DNA of 8,817 nt from Desulfobacteraceae bacterium (GCA_002868985.1 PKTV01000098.1:1-8817); one strand, 5' to 3'. Shown: positions 1 through 6,723, numbered from the stretch's first letter. Translations and numbers: made by a program. Notes: a model not told the origin generated them from the letters alone.

Positions 1-465
1 CCGCCCTTTAGCTTCTCCACCGAACTAACGACGCTCCTTTATTTCGTGTATATCGTGGGAAGTTTCATGGGGCCGGCAGCCGGTCGAACCAGCAACCGCT
101 TTGGAAGTGGAAACACTTTACTGGGGGGTACCGCCGTTTTAGGGGTTTCATGGACGCTTATTATACTGCCTTCAACTACTGCGGTCGTACTCGCTCTCTT
201 AGGTATTTGTGCTGGGTTTTTTGCCATCCATGCCACGGCTGTTGGTTCTCTTAACCGTAAGCTTTCTAGCGGCCAAGGGCGTGCGAATGCTCTTTATGTG
301 TTGTTTTACTATATGGGGGGGTGGCTTGGAATTACCTTATCCGGATTTGCGTATAAACAGGGCGGTTGGAGTGCTGTGATATATATTTGCTTGTTCTTTT
401 TGGTCATTCCATTAAGCGCGGGTATTGGAGAACGCAAAAACAGACGCCGCAGAATATCCACATGA
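1..465 (+). CDS. MFS transporter, YnfM-like, C-terminal part (5' end outside window)
   Basis: The frame is open from base 1, so the gene starts upstream of the window; 154 residues are visible before the TGA at 463-465. They form hydrophobic, Gly-rich segments of the C-terminal six-helix half of a major facilitator transporter, an inner-membrane secondary carrier. The stretch VYIVGSFMGPAAGRTSNRFG matches the half-repeat of MFS motif A (helix, then a short basic loop GRxxxRFG). LYVLFYYMGGWLG later on resembles the YnfM/arabinose-efflux type helix 11 region. The tail is basic (ERKNRRRR), consistent with a cytoplasmic C-terminus. An internal GTG at 46 is not a credible start because coding similarity continues upstream of it. 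The substrate cannot be told from this half. No terminator hairpin is seen after the stop. Confidence 0.85.
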   Translation, partial: PPFSFSTELTTLLYFVYIVGSFMGPAAGRTSNRFGSGNTLLGGTAVLGVSWTLIILPSTTAVVLALLGICAGFFAIHATAVGSLNRKLSSGQGRANALYVLFYYMGGWLGITLSGFAYKQGGWSAVIYICLFFLVIPLSAGIGERKNRRRRIST

Positions 466-686
466 ACAGGATGCTCGTAAAATCGCTCAATTTAGGTTTT
501 AACAAAAATCAAAAAATGACTTTATAACTTTGGAAAATCCATCCTCCGCTTCTTTGAAAGGATTATGCGGATATTGTCACTGTCCACTCCAACAGCCGCT
601 TCTTCCCTTTGCTAAACAATTTAAACTCGGAAAATTTATTACGATTTTGTATCGACGAAAAAGTAAAACTTCAAACTTGACGGTCT

Positions 687-1010
687 TCATGGTCTGTTTT
701 TCAGCTTTTCTAATGGGGGATTAACTCCCAGGCTAAATATCTCATATTCAGTTTCGCCAATAAGGAACTCTTGGAGCTTTTGCTCTATGGATCTCCGCAA
801 ATCGCTATTTTTCCATTCATTCCAATATTCTATCCTTCGCCAATTTGAGACGATCACAACCCGAAATGGATCTTCATGGTCCCACATCGTCTCAGAGGTT
901 ATATACCCTTCCTGATCCATGGCTCCAAAACGAATTTCCTTAATAACCTTATTAATTTCGTTAACATGCCCTTCTTTGAATCGTCGCTTTATTAAAACCT
1001 TAACCGGCAT
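687..1010 (-). CDS. Small antibiotic-biosynthesis-monooxygenase (ABM) fold protein
   Basis: This 107-residue protein has the layout of single-domain ABM/dimeric alpha-beta barrel proteins. It has a first strand VKVLIKRRF, a helix, the turn GYITSETM, the strand FRVVIVSNW and a Trp-rich helix (EYWNEWKNSD), followed by a basic helix and a last strand. Members of this family act as dimers; some oxidise aromatic substrates or degrade heme, but many have no known reaction, and no heme or catalytic residue can be assigned here. The ATG at 1010 has a good ribosome binding site (GAGG, 8 nt upstream). An 8-bp inverted repeat (1047-1074) lies in its leader. The gene is monocistronic as far as can be seen. 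The fold assignment is fairly secure; the function is not. Confidence 0.72.
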   Translation of the reverse strand: MPVKVLIKRRFKEGHVNEINKVIKEIRFGAMDQEGYITSETMWDHEDPFRVVIVSNWRRIEYWNEWKNSDLRRSIEQKLQEFLIGETEYEIFSLGVNPPLEKLKNRP

Positions 1011-1365
1011 AATAATTTCCTCTCGTTACATGGCTGGTATTTAAGTTATTTCCTCACCATCCAATAAGGAAATATTCTTGACCCGCTTTTTTATATATCA
1101 CATAGTAGTATTAAATCCCAGAATTTTTTTAGTGCGGTTGTTAACCTATCGGACTTACTTGGTAGTTTGTTTGGTTCCTTCGGCAAGCTGATTCAAAAAT
1201 GCATACGGGTTGTCGTATGTTGGAATTTGAATAGCGATCTTCAATTTTAGGTTACATCCTTGAGCATTGAAAATTTGCATTCAATACAATTCCGAATTTT
1301 AAGAGATACGTATTGTAGACTTAAAGGCAACACTCCTTTTTCACTGTATGATTGAAAAAATAAGA
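1011..1365. other. AT-rich intergenic region between ABM-fold gene and thiM
   Basis: These 355 nt contain no secure gene. Besides the inverted repeat described separately, a 6-bp palindromic hairpin CATACG-N6-CGTATG is found at 1202-1219. The minus strand has a 41-codon open frame at 1280-1155 (ATG to TAA) whose product includes IQIPTYDNPYAFLNQLAEGT. That string reads like real protein, but the ribosome binding site is poor and I recognise no family. It may be a small gene, a remnant, or chance. Confidence 0.4.
1047..1074. repeat. Inverted repeat in leader of ABM-fold gene
   Basis: TATTTCCT (1047-1054) and AGGAAATA (1067-1074) are perfect 8-bp inverted arms separated by 12 nt. They lie 37-64 nt upstream of the ABM-fold gene start. 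Arm length and position suit a dimeric repressor site or a leader hairpin. There is no T-tract, so it is not a terminator. The regulatory role is inferred. Confidence 0.35.
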
Positions 1366-1379
1366 CTATGTGCCGTCTT
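1355..1379 (-). terminator. Weak rho-independent terminator of thiM
   Basis: Read on the minus strand, AAGAC-N8-GTCTT forms a 5-bp stem followed by ATTTTTT. The left arm lies inside the last codons of thiM and the loop covers its TAG stop. The stem is short, so termination may be partial. Confidence 0.4.
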
Positions 1380-2175
1380 CAAATTTACATTCTCGTAAGA
1401 GTTCTTCCGGTGTAATCGTGTAAAGTGCGTCCAGCATCGAAATCATGAAACTTCCCGGCGCAGACGCATTTTTTGCTGCAACTTCTCCGGCCAGCCCGAA
1501 AAAGGCCAGTGCCGTAGCCGTTGCACTGACAGGGTCTTCGTCGACCGATAGGAACGCGCCAATTGTCACCGTAGCCGTGCAACCGGTTCCGGTGACATAT
1601 CCCATAAGAGGATGACCGTTTGAGACCCGTATCACTTGTTTGCCGTCTGTAATCAAGTCTGTGGGACCTGTAACGGCAAGGACGGATCCAAGTTCGCCGG
1701 CGAGAATTTTTGCCGATTTCGCAGCAGCCTCAACCGAATGAATCGAATCAACCCCCTTGGTTTTTGAATCGTCCTTCCGGAGGGATAAAATCTCTGATGC
1801 ATTCCCGCGAATGACGCTGACGCGGGTTTTTCGGATGATTCTTTTTGCGGCGCTTGTCCTGAGTGATGTTGCGCCGGACCCGACAGGATCGAGTATGATC
1901 GGTGTTTTTGATTCCGATGCCTTTTTCCCTGCTTTTATCATCGATGCGATCCAGTTATCGGTCAGCGTGCCGATATTGAGAACCAGAGCCCCGGCAAAGG
2001 ATACCATTTCTTCCACCTCATTTGAAGCGTGCGCCATTACCGGTGATGCACCCATCGCCAATAGGGCATTTGCGGTGTAGTTCATTACCACGTAGTTGGT
2101 GATATTATGAATCAACGGCTTTTTCTTTCTTATTGCCGCCAGATTCCGAGCCGCTTTTTCTGATAAACGTTTCAT
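1366..2175 (-). CDS. thiM: Hydroxyethylthiazole kinase
   Basis: This gene encodes the ATP-dependent kinase that phosphorylates 4-methyl-5-(2-hydroxyethyl)thiazole for thiamine salvage in the cytoplasm. The 269 residues match the usual family length. Family signatures are in order: PLIHNITNYVVMNYTANA at 20-37, GASPVMAHASNEVEEM at 42-57, NIGTL at 67-71, DPVGSGAT at 96-103, RGNASEI at 123-129, and the anion-hole/active-site loop VTGTGCTAT at 194-202, with the conserved Cys at 199. The ATG at 2175 is preceded by GAGG. No thiE or thiD is adjacent, although thiM usually sits with them. I searched the 214-nt leader by eye for the TPP riboswitch (THI box) cores and found none. A palindrome CTCAATTGAG (2207-2216) lies in the leader. 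The identification is secure. Confidence 0.95.
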   Translation of the reverse strand: MKRLSEKAARNLAAIRKKKPLIHNITNYVVMNYTANALLAMGASPVMAHASNEVEEMVSFAGALVLNIGTLTDNWIASMIKAGKKASESKTPIILDPVGSGATSLRTSAAKRIIRKTRVSVIRGNASEILSLRKDDSKTKGVDSIHSVEAAAKSAKILAGELGSVLAVTGPTDLITDGKQVIRVSNGHPLMGYVTGTGCTATVTIGAFLSVDEDPVSATATALAFFGLAGEVAAKNASAPGSFMISMLDALYTITPEELLRECKFEDGT

Positions 2176-2317
2176 GTCATACCTCGCAGTTATTTCAAAT
2201 TAAGTCCTCAATTGAGCCTAAACAAAATAAGATTTTTTTAATAAATTTATATCTCAACCCAAATTCAATTTGTGCTGAATCATGTATCCTAAATTAGCGA
2301 AAAATCAAATAGGCAAA

Positions 2318-2344
2318 CCCAAGAATAAAACATATGGTCTTGGG
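2318..2344 (-). terminator. Possible terminator hairpin after the YkgJ-type gene
   Basis: CCCAAGA (2318-2324) pairs with TCTTGGG (2338-2344), giving a 7-bp stem with a 13-nt loop. On the minus strand it is followed by TTTGCCTATTTG, a poor T-tract. It lies 46-72 nt downstream of the YkgJ-type stop and about 140 nt before thiM. It could instead be a leader hairpin of thiM. Confidence 0.3.
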
Positions 2345-2389
2345 GACGTCATGCAGAATTTGTAGTGATCTGGGCAAATTGATCATTGA

Positions 2390-3064
2390 TTAGTTACTGT
2401 GTAAGCCACGGTCTTCGAGGCGTCGGCGACAGTCTTCTTGTTCAAAAAGACGGCAGGATACGGGTTTGATATTATGGATGGCACAAAAAAAGCGGGGTTC
2501 ACCAAAGTACTGAAACAGAAATGGGCAGAGTTGTTGATTTTCAAATGTGTCACCTGCAAGGAAGCCAAACCAGTGATCCGGATAAACAACACCTGTCGGC
2601 GGATCCGGTGGTACGCCCCCGATCTTACAGCATGCTCCGCAAAGCGTGCACCACTGACCTGAAGGAAGGTGGTGGCGGGTGCCGTCCACTGGTATGCAGG
2701 TAACGGTGTTCGGATCAAACAGGGTTCGAATGTCGTGTCGAATTTTTAGAAAGGCTGTGGCCCATTCCACGAGTTCTTGGCCCAGGATCGGTTCCAGATC
2801 CCATCGTTTCTTGTTGATAAAAAACCGCATGCCGACCACATCGGCAAATATCGTCTGCGCCAGCATGCCTAAGGGAAAGTAGGAATCCGGTAGTGCCCGC
2901 AACAAAATGGAGACATCTGTTTCGCGATGAAAACGATCCAGCAACTGCTTAAAAAACCGGTTTGCAACATGCTGTTGTACGGTATCCGGTCTGCTCAACA
3001 GATTTTGCTGTATATCGGCAAACTGTTTGAACAATTCCGTGATATGATGCTGGTTACAGTTCAT
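2390..3064 (-). CDS. YkgJ-type cysteine-cluster (Zn/Fe-chelating) protein
   Basis: The 224-residue product has a mostly helical N-terminal part (1-120) with no recognised domain, followed by a C-terminal cysteine cluster. The cysteines are CTLCGACC at 139-146 (CxxCxxCC), C180 before PFL, CAIHNIKPVSCR at 194-205, and C212. This spacing is the signature of the YkgJ/UPF0153 metal-chelating family, which is thought to bind zinc or an iron-sulfur cluster; the cellular role is unknown for most members. There is an in-frame TAA 15 nt before the ATG at 3064 and no other start codon between, so this start is fixed. A Shine-Dalgarno sequence is weak or absent. Compared with minimal family members (about 90-130 residues) the N-terminal extension is long. 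The neighbours do not reveal a partner. Confidence 0.8.
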   Translation of the reverse strand: MNCNQHHITELFKQFADIQQNLLSRPDTVQQHVANRFFKQLLDRFHRETDVSILLRALPDSYFPLGMLAQTIFADVVGMRFFINKKRWDLEPILGQELVEWATAFLKIRHDIRTLFDPNTVTCIPVDGTRHHLPSGQWCTLCGACCKIGGVPPDPPTGVVYPDHWFGFLAGDTFENQQLCPFLFQYFGEPRFFCAIHNIKPVSCRLFEQEDCRRRLEDRGLHSN

Positions 3065-3250
3065 AAGGGGATGCTTTTTTTACTCTCATTGAGTGTAAAC
3101 AAAATGAAGAAAGCCAATTATTGTTAACGATATCGGACATAATTCAGGATAAAACAAGCATGTTATAATCCGCAAATAGGGGAGTCATAAATTTATAGAT
3201 CAGATCTTCATTTAGTTTAACGCTCAATAACAGTTGAAAATCATTATTTG

Positions 3251-3367
3251 TTATTCCGTTTCCAGTTTAACCTCTTGGCTCTTGGAATACAAGTGATCGA
3301 AGCAAGGAATGCAATTGACGCCGATAGCGACACCCAACGCAACCATGATTTCGGTTTTTTGATCCAT
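3251..3367 (-). pseudogene. Truncated carboxymuconolactone decarboxylase (CMD)/AhpD-like gene
   Basis: This is a 38-codon open frame (ATG 3367, TAA 3251) with an ideal ribosome binding site, AAAAGGAGG ending 7 nt before ATG. The product begins MDQKTEIMVALGVAIGVN and continues CIPCFDHLYSKSQEVKLETE. This matches the N-terminal half of small CMD-fold proteins, which carry the CxxC...H redox/acid-base motif (here C19, C22, H25) at the end of the first helix. Full-length relatives run to about 80-110 residues. Here the protein stops at the start of the next helix, and no downstream frame continues the family pattern. The intact start and strong translation signal argue that it was a gene until recently and may still be translated. 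A functional mini-protein is less likely, because the fold needs the missing helices. Confidence 0.6.
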
Positions 3368-3453
3368 CTTATAACCTCCTTTTCATTTGGTTTCAATCCC
3401 CCTGACGTTTTTCTCTGTGGGACGAAAAACAGGAACAAAAAGTTACGCTTTTT

Positions 3454-3500
3454 CATTGTTGAGCAAAAAAAACTTTTCAGGCAGTTTTTCTTCAACAATG
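3454..3500. repeat. Inverted repeat next to sigma-54 type promoter
   Basis: CATTGTTGA (3454-3462) and TCAACAATG (3492-3500) are perfect 9-bp inverted arms. With the adjoining A-run/T-run they extend to an imperfect stem of about 17 bp (AAAAAAAAC against GTTTTT). The right arm ends 7 nt before the -24 element. It could be a binding site for an activator or repressor, or a bidirectional terminator insulating the PilZ-like gene from the CMD fragment, which runs the other way. Confidence 0.5.
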
Positions 3501-3507
3501 TGTGTGT

Positions 3508-3523
3508 TTGCATGGTTTTTGCA
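3508..3523 (+). promoter_or_regulatory. Sigma-54 (RpoN) type -24/-12 promoter, copy 1
   Basis: TTGCATGGTTTTTGCA fits the sigma-54 consensus TGGCAYGN4TTGCW at every fixed position except the second, with exact -24/-12 spacing. The expected transcript start is about 12 nt after the GC at 3521-3522, giving a leader of roughly 60 nt to the PilZ-like ATG at 3596. The same core with similar flanks recurs at 6724. Confidence 0.7.
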
Positions 3524-3595
3524 TACGAAAAAAAAGAGATGTCTCAGACTGAATATTATATATCAAATTAAAACCTTCATGAGGATAGCTTACAA

Positions 3596-3955
3596 ATGTT
3601 TGAGTTAATTAAGATAGGAAATGAAAGCGTAAATGACGTGGTCGAGTGTAGATCTGAAGCGAGAACCATTTTGGATGAGTATTACAGTGTTCAGTTCTTT
3701 TTAAATGAAAAGGGTCCAGGCTACCTATTCAAATTACGGAATATTTCCTCAAATGCGCCCTGTATACTTGTTAAACAAGATTCCTCGGTGCTTAAAGAAT
3801 TGGAAGTTGGCGATATACTGGACATGGAATACAATCAGCCTGAATCATTAGGCGGCAAACTTTTTAAAACCCAAATTGCTTCAAAAAATTCCCATGATCG
3901 TTATACAGGGCATTCTATTGTCGAGTTATCTATCATCGACAATCAGAATGAGTAA
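3596..3955 (+). CDS. PilZ-like domain protein (candidate c-di-GMP receptor)
   Basis: The 119-residue soluble protein has no signal peptide or membrane segment. Near the N-terminus it has RSEAR (19-23), which fits the PilZ RxxxR motif. About 25 residues later comes NISSNA (49-54), which fits the second motif [D/N]xSxxG except that Ala replaces the last Gly. Between and after lie beta-strands (YSVQFFL, YLFKLRNI, CILVK). VGDILDMEY and KLFKTQI...GHSIVELSII form the later strands of a small barrel. PilZ domains bind cyclic di-GMP and switch motility, polysaccharide or transcription outputs. The G-to-A change may weaken or alter binding. The start is supported by GAGGA, 10 nt before ATG. A sigma-54 type promoter precedes it by about 70 nt. 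The gene is monocistronic. The PilZ assignment rests on the motifs and overall pattern only. Confidence 0.65.
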   Translation: MFELIKIGNESVNDVVECRSEARTILDEYYSVQFFLNEKGPGYLFKLRNISSNAPCILVKQDSSVLKELEVGDILDMEYNQPESLGGKLFKTQIASKNSHDRYTGHSIVELSIIDNQNE

Positions 3956-4382
3956 AACGATTAAACCAAACAGATCCTATGGTTCAAAAAATGAATGCGA
4001 TTTCCTTAAGGGAAAATAGAGAATCTCTTGTGATAAAAAAGGGTTAATTCTCCAAAAAGACCAACATATCCAAAAAATTCCACGCAGAAACAAGGACATA
4101 CCTTTCGGAATGGAAACGCAACATAATATTATTGGGTGATAAAGATTCAATAATGACTTTGCGTTAATATTTTGACACTAATAGAATTTAGGGACTTCGC
4201 TCCAATTGGAATAATGGATTAATGGGTTAAAGGGATTTTTTGACGATTTAATTGTTTATCCTTGCGCTTATTCCCAATATTCTAAAATTCTATTATTCTA
4301 TACCGGTGGCATGAATAGATTGCATTAAAAGACATATGATTTCGAAAAGTTGTGGAATTTACGAGACGTATAGTTGTGAAAT
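3956..4382. other. Gene-free AT-rich region with a degenerate inverted repeat
   Basis: No credible coding frame is seen on either strand. A small hairpin TTTCC-N5-GGAAA (4001-4015) follows the PilZ-like gene without a T-tract. The most evident structure is TAATAGAATTTAG (4179-4191) facing CTAAAATTCTATTA (4282-4295), near-perfect inverted arms about 90 nt apart. Between them is AT-rich simple sequence (GGAATAATGGATTAATGGG). This may be the relic of a small palindromic element. Confidence 0.45.
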
Positions 4383-4383
4383 T

Positions 4384-4419
4384 AAAAAACTGAAAGCCGT
4401 AGCAAAATCCTATACGGCT
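4384..4419 (-). terminator. Rho-independent terminator of the ATP-grasp/esterase unit
   Basis: On the minus strand AGCCGTA-N11-TACGGCT forms a 7-bp stem followed by TTCAGTTTTTT. It lies about 40 nt downstream of the esterase stop, so it closes the ATP-grasp/esterase transcript. The T-tract is interrupted near the stem, so strength is moderate. Confidence 0.6.
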
Positions 4420-4460
4420 CTGGAAAAGTAGGATATCGGGGCGCCACGTCACATCCGGTT

Positions 4461-5210
4461 TTATCCATAAAGGCGCTGTAAAAAATAATTCATCTGTTTG
4501 TACCACCAGGGCCAGTCGTGATTCACGTTGTAGCCCCAGAAATCGATCCAAGCCGGAATCGATTTTTCTCTAAAAAGGGCATCCAGGGAGCGCGTGTCGG
4601 CAATGGCTTCCTCTTCCCAGGCGCCTTGACCCACGCAGACAATGATTTTACTGTGCCGGTAGTGATCCAGATACCAGGGATCGTTGATTCCCGAAAGATA
4701 GTTCACGGGAGAATTGAAGTAGACGGCAGGTATGTCGGCGGCCGAGAGTCCGAACTCGGTCCGATCCAGCCGATAGAGGCCGCTTAAGGCGATGGTGCCT
4801 TCGAAAACATCCGGATGCTTGAGGAAAAAATTTACGGAGTGATAGGCGCCCATGCTGCAACCGTTGGCCATCACCCGTTCATTCGGTGAGCGGCAGTGAT
4901 CGCGGATAAACGGGATCACCTCTTCGACCACATAGCGGTCATAGGCTTCGTGCCGCGCATTTCGATCCGCCGGCGGAACGGCGAAATTGTGCCAGGATTC
5001 TGCGTCGATGCTGTCTATGCAAAACATCTTGATCTTGCCTTCATTGATAAACCCGTCAATGGCGTTGATCATCCCCATGCCTTTGTAATCAAAATAGCGG
5101 CCACGGGAGCTGGGAAAAACGATAAACGGTTTTCCCCAGTGTCCGTAAATTTTCAGGGCCATATCCCGATTCAGATTCGGGCTGAACCAGTTGTGTTCTT
5201 CAATATGCAT
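4461..5210 (-). CDS. Esterase-like alpha/beta hydrolase (COG4947 type)
   Basis: The 249-residue protein is cytoplasmic (no signal peptide) and related to the esterase D/putative esterase family. Residues 24-45 (YGHWGKPFIVFPSSRGRYFD) contain the first core strand and an oxyanion-type loop. NGCSMGAYHS places the nucleophile elbow Ser near residue 119 (GxSxG form GCSMG). NVNHDWPWW near 228-236 supplies the catalytic His at 231. The acidic residue is not certain. I prefer the ATG at 5210, with GGA 8 nt upstream. A frame open to a TTG at 5258 would add 16 residues that do not look conserved. The gene follows the ATP-grasp gene on the same strand after 180 nt. The two families are plausible partners in making or trimming an amide- or ester-linked compound, but the substrate is unknown. 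Confidence 0.8.
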   Translation of the reverse strand: MHIEEHNWFSPNLNRDMALKIYGHWGKPFIVFPSSRGRYFDYKGMGMINAIDGFINEGKIKMFCIDSIDAESWHNFAVPPADRNARHEAYDRYVVEEVIPFIRDHCRSPNERVMANGCSMGAYHSVNFFLKHPDVFEGTIALSGLYRLDRTEFGLSAADIPAVYFNSPVNYLSGINDPWYLDHYRHSKIIVCVGQGAWEEEAIADTRSLDALFREKSIPAWIDFWGYNVNHDWPWWYKQMNYFLQRLYG

Positions 5211-5390
5211 AGTTAGTTTCCATCCATAAATGGCCTTTTTGCCCAATCTCTGCGTCAATCTGCGGAATCGCTTGTGCGGCGTACAAAAGTAGGCCTCCGC
5301 GCAATTCCTTGATTTCCTTGACCTTGAACAAAAATTCTCATTTCTGGATTGGAAACTTTCATATGTCCAAGATTGGTTCGTGGATGGGCA

Positions 5391-6557
5391 TCAGTTAGGT
5401 TCGGTTGCATGAATGAAATTAATGATCTCAAAAATATCGTCCAATTTTGCTGATCTGAAAATATAGCCGATATCGCCCAAGGCACTGCTGAACACGCCGG
5501 GAACGCTTGCCACCTGGACCATAAAGTCACCGTAATGGGTCATAATGTCTTCATGTCCGTGACGATAACGCTGGTTGTTTTTGCGGCTCGTGTAGCAGCA
5601 GTGATGCTTGCGTGTAAAGGGAAGTTCCGTGCGCCGGTGCACCAAAAGCTCGGCCCATACCCGATAAATATCGATGTCACAGGCATAATTGAACATGTCG
5701 GTGGTAAAGCCGCCCGGCGGGCGCATGTTCACTTCCAGTGCTGTATAAGTGTCGGGGGCGGTTTGAAAAAATTCGATATGAAAAAAACGCTCACTCACCT
5801 CGAACGCCTTTATGCACCTACGTCCGAGTGCTTCCAGGGCCGGGGGAATCTCCCGCAAAGAGTAGTAATAGATGTGGCGCGCTTCGTTGACCGTTTCCAT
5901 GATTCCTTGACTGAACGTATGCGCGGTGTAGAACACCAGGTTGCCGTTTCGGTCGGCCAGTCCGTCAAAAGAGTAAATGGTGCCGGAAATGAATTCTTCC
6001 ATCATGTATTCCACTGCCGGCTTGGCGGCAAAGAACTTGACCAGATCTTCATCACTGTCCAGGCGATAGGTATCCAGGGCACCCACACCGGCATCGGGTT
6101 TGGCCACTACCGGATAGCCCGTTTCTCGGATCAACCCTTGGGCGTCCTCCATGGTCTGCACCACCCGTCCCCGGGGCACCGGCACGCCAACCTCCCGAAA
6201 TTTATCCTTCATCCGGGATTTCCGGCGGATGGCGTCAATGTCGCGGCCTCGAACACCAAAGATATTGAAATCGTCACGAATCCGGGCTTCGGTGCTCAAC
6301 CAGTACTCGTTTAATGACTCAAACCGATCGATCTTGCCGTACTTGTGGGTGAAAAAACCGCAGGCACGCAGCAAGGCATCGTAGTTGTGCATATCATCTA
6401 TTCGGTAGTAGTCTGTGAGAGACTCACGCACCTCAACGGCCAGGTGATCGTACCGCGCATCTCCGATTCCCAGTACGTTGGCTCCGGCTTGTTTCAGATG
6501 TCGGCAGAAGCTGTGGTAATGGGGCGGGAAGTGAGGTGAGAGATATACGATATTCAT
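5391..6557 (-). CDS. ATP-grasp domain ligase
   Basis: The 388-residue soluble enzyme has a pre-ATP-grasp Rossmann-like part (1-105, starting MNIVYLSPHFPPHYHSF). It is followed by an ATP-grasp fold. YPVVAKPDAGVGA at 148-160 carries the ATP-binding Lys and Gly-rich loop. YMMEEFISG at 184-192 gives the adenine-binding strand. HIEFF at 260-264 and EVNMRPPGG at 275-283 supply the Mg2+-binding Glu/Asn and the Arg of the active site. Such enzymes form an acyl-phosphate from a carboxylate and couple it to an amine or thiol. The residues after 310 (KHHCCYTSRKNNQRYRHGHED) form a family-specific C-terminal lobe. The ATG at 6557 has AAGG 8 nt upstream. This is the first gene of a two-gene unit with the esterase. 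The substrates are not identifiable from sequence alone. Confidence 0.87.
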   Translation of the reverse strand: MNIVYLSPHFPPHYHSFCRHLKQAGANVLGIGDARYDHLAVEVRESLTDYYRIDDMHNYDALLRACGFFTHKYGKIDRFESLNEYWLSTEARIRDDFNIFGVRGRDIDAIRRKSRMKDKFREVGVPVPRGRVVQTMEDAQGLIRETGYPVVAKPDAGVGALDTYRLDSDEDLVKFFAAKPAVEYMMEEFISGTIYSFDGLADRNGNLVFYTAHTFSQGIMETVNEARHIYYYSLREIPPALEALGRRCIKAFEVSERFFHIEFFQTAPDTYTALEVNMRPPGGFTTDMFNYACDIDIYRVWAELLVHRRTELPFTRKHHCCYTSRKNNQRYRHGHEDIMTHYGDFMVQVASVPGVFSSALGDIGYIFRSAKLDDIFEIINFIHATEPN

Positions 6558-6723
6558 GGTTTCTACCTTGGGATACCTGCAAAAATTAAATATTAAAGGT
6601 GAATTTGCATTTTAAGATAATAGCCCTTATAAGACAAAAAGAAAAGAAGAGTTTATCTTTCATAACCACCGCCTTTAAAAATTTTCCCAAGAAAGTCTTT
6701 AGCCTTTGCTCCAATACATGTTT

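Noticed and set aside
530..724. 64-codon + strand frame with CGYCHC
   Set aside because: TTG start without a ribosome binding site, composition unlike a protein, and it overlaps the end of the ABM-fold gene; a neighbouring frame gives a more natural peptide.
1078..1106. Sigma-70 like TTGACC-N17-CATAGT on the + strand
   Set aside because: It points into a region with no + strand gene and the -10 is poor; AT-rich DNA gives such matches often.
2294..2307. TTAGCGAAAAATCA shared with 6823-6836
   Set aside because: Only 14 AT-rich bases are shared with no flanking similarity; chance is likely.
3248..3571. Open frames on both strands across 3244-3608
   Set aside because: Low-complexity Phe/Lys/Asn translations with no ribosome binding site; they overlap the sigma-54 promoter, its inverted repeat and the CMD fragment, which explain the region better.
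5211..5390. Extension of the esterase to TTG 5258 or a separate small gene in the ATP-grasp/esterase gap
   Set aside because: The extra 16 residues show no family similarity and the ATG at 5210 has a better-placed GGA; no other frame in the gap has a credible start.
5535..6314. 259-codon open frame on the + strand
   Set aside because: It is fully antisense to the ATP-grasp gene, whose protein motifs are clear; long opposite frames are expected in GC-richer genes.
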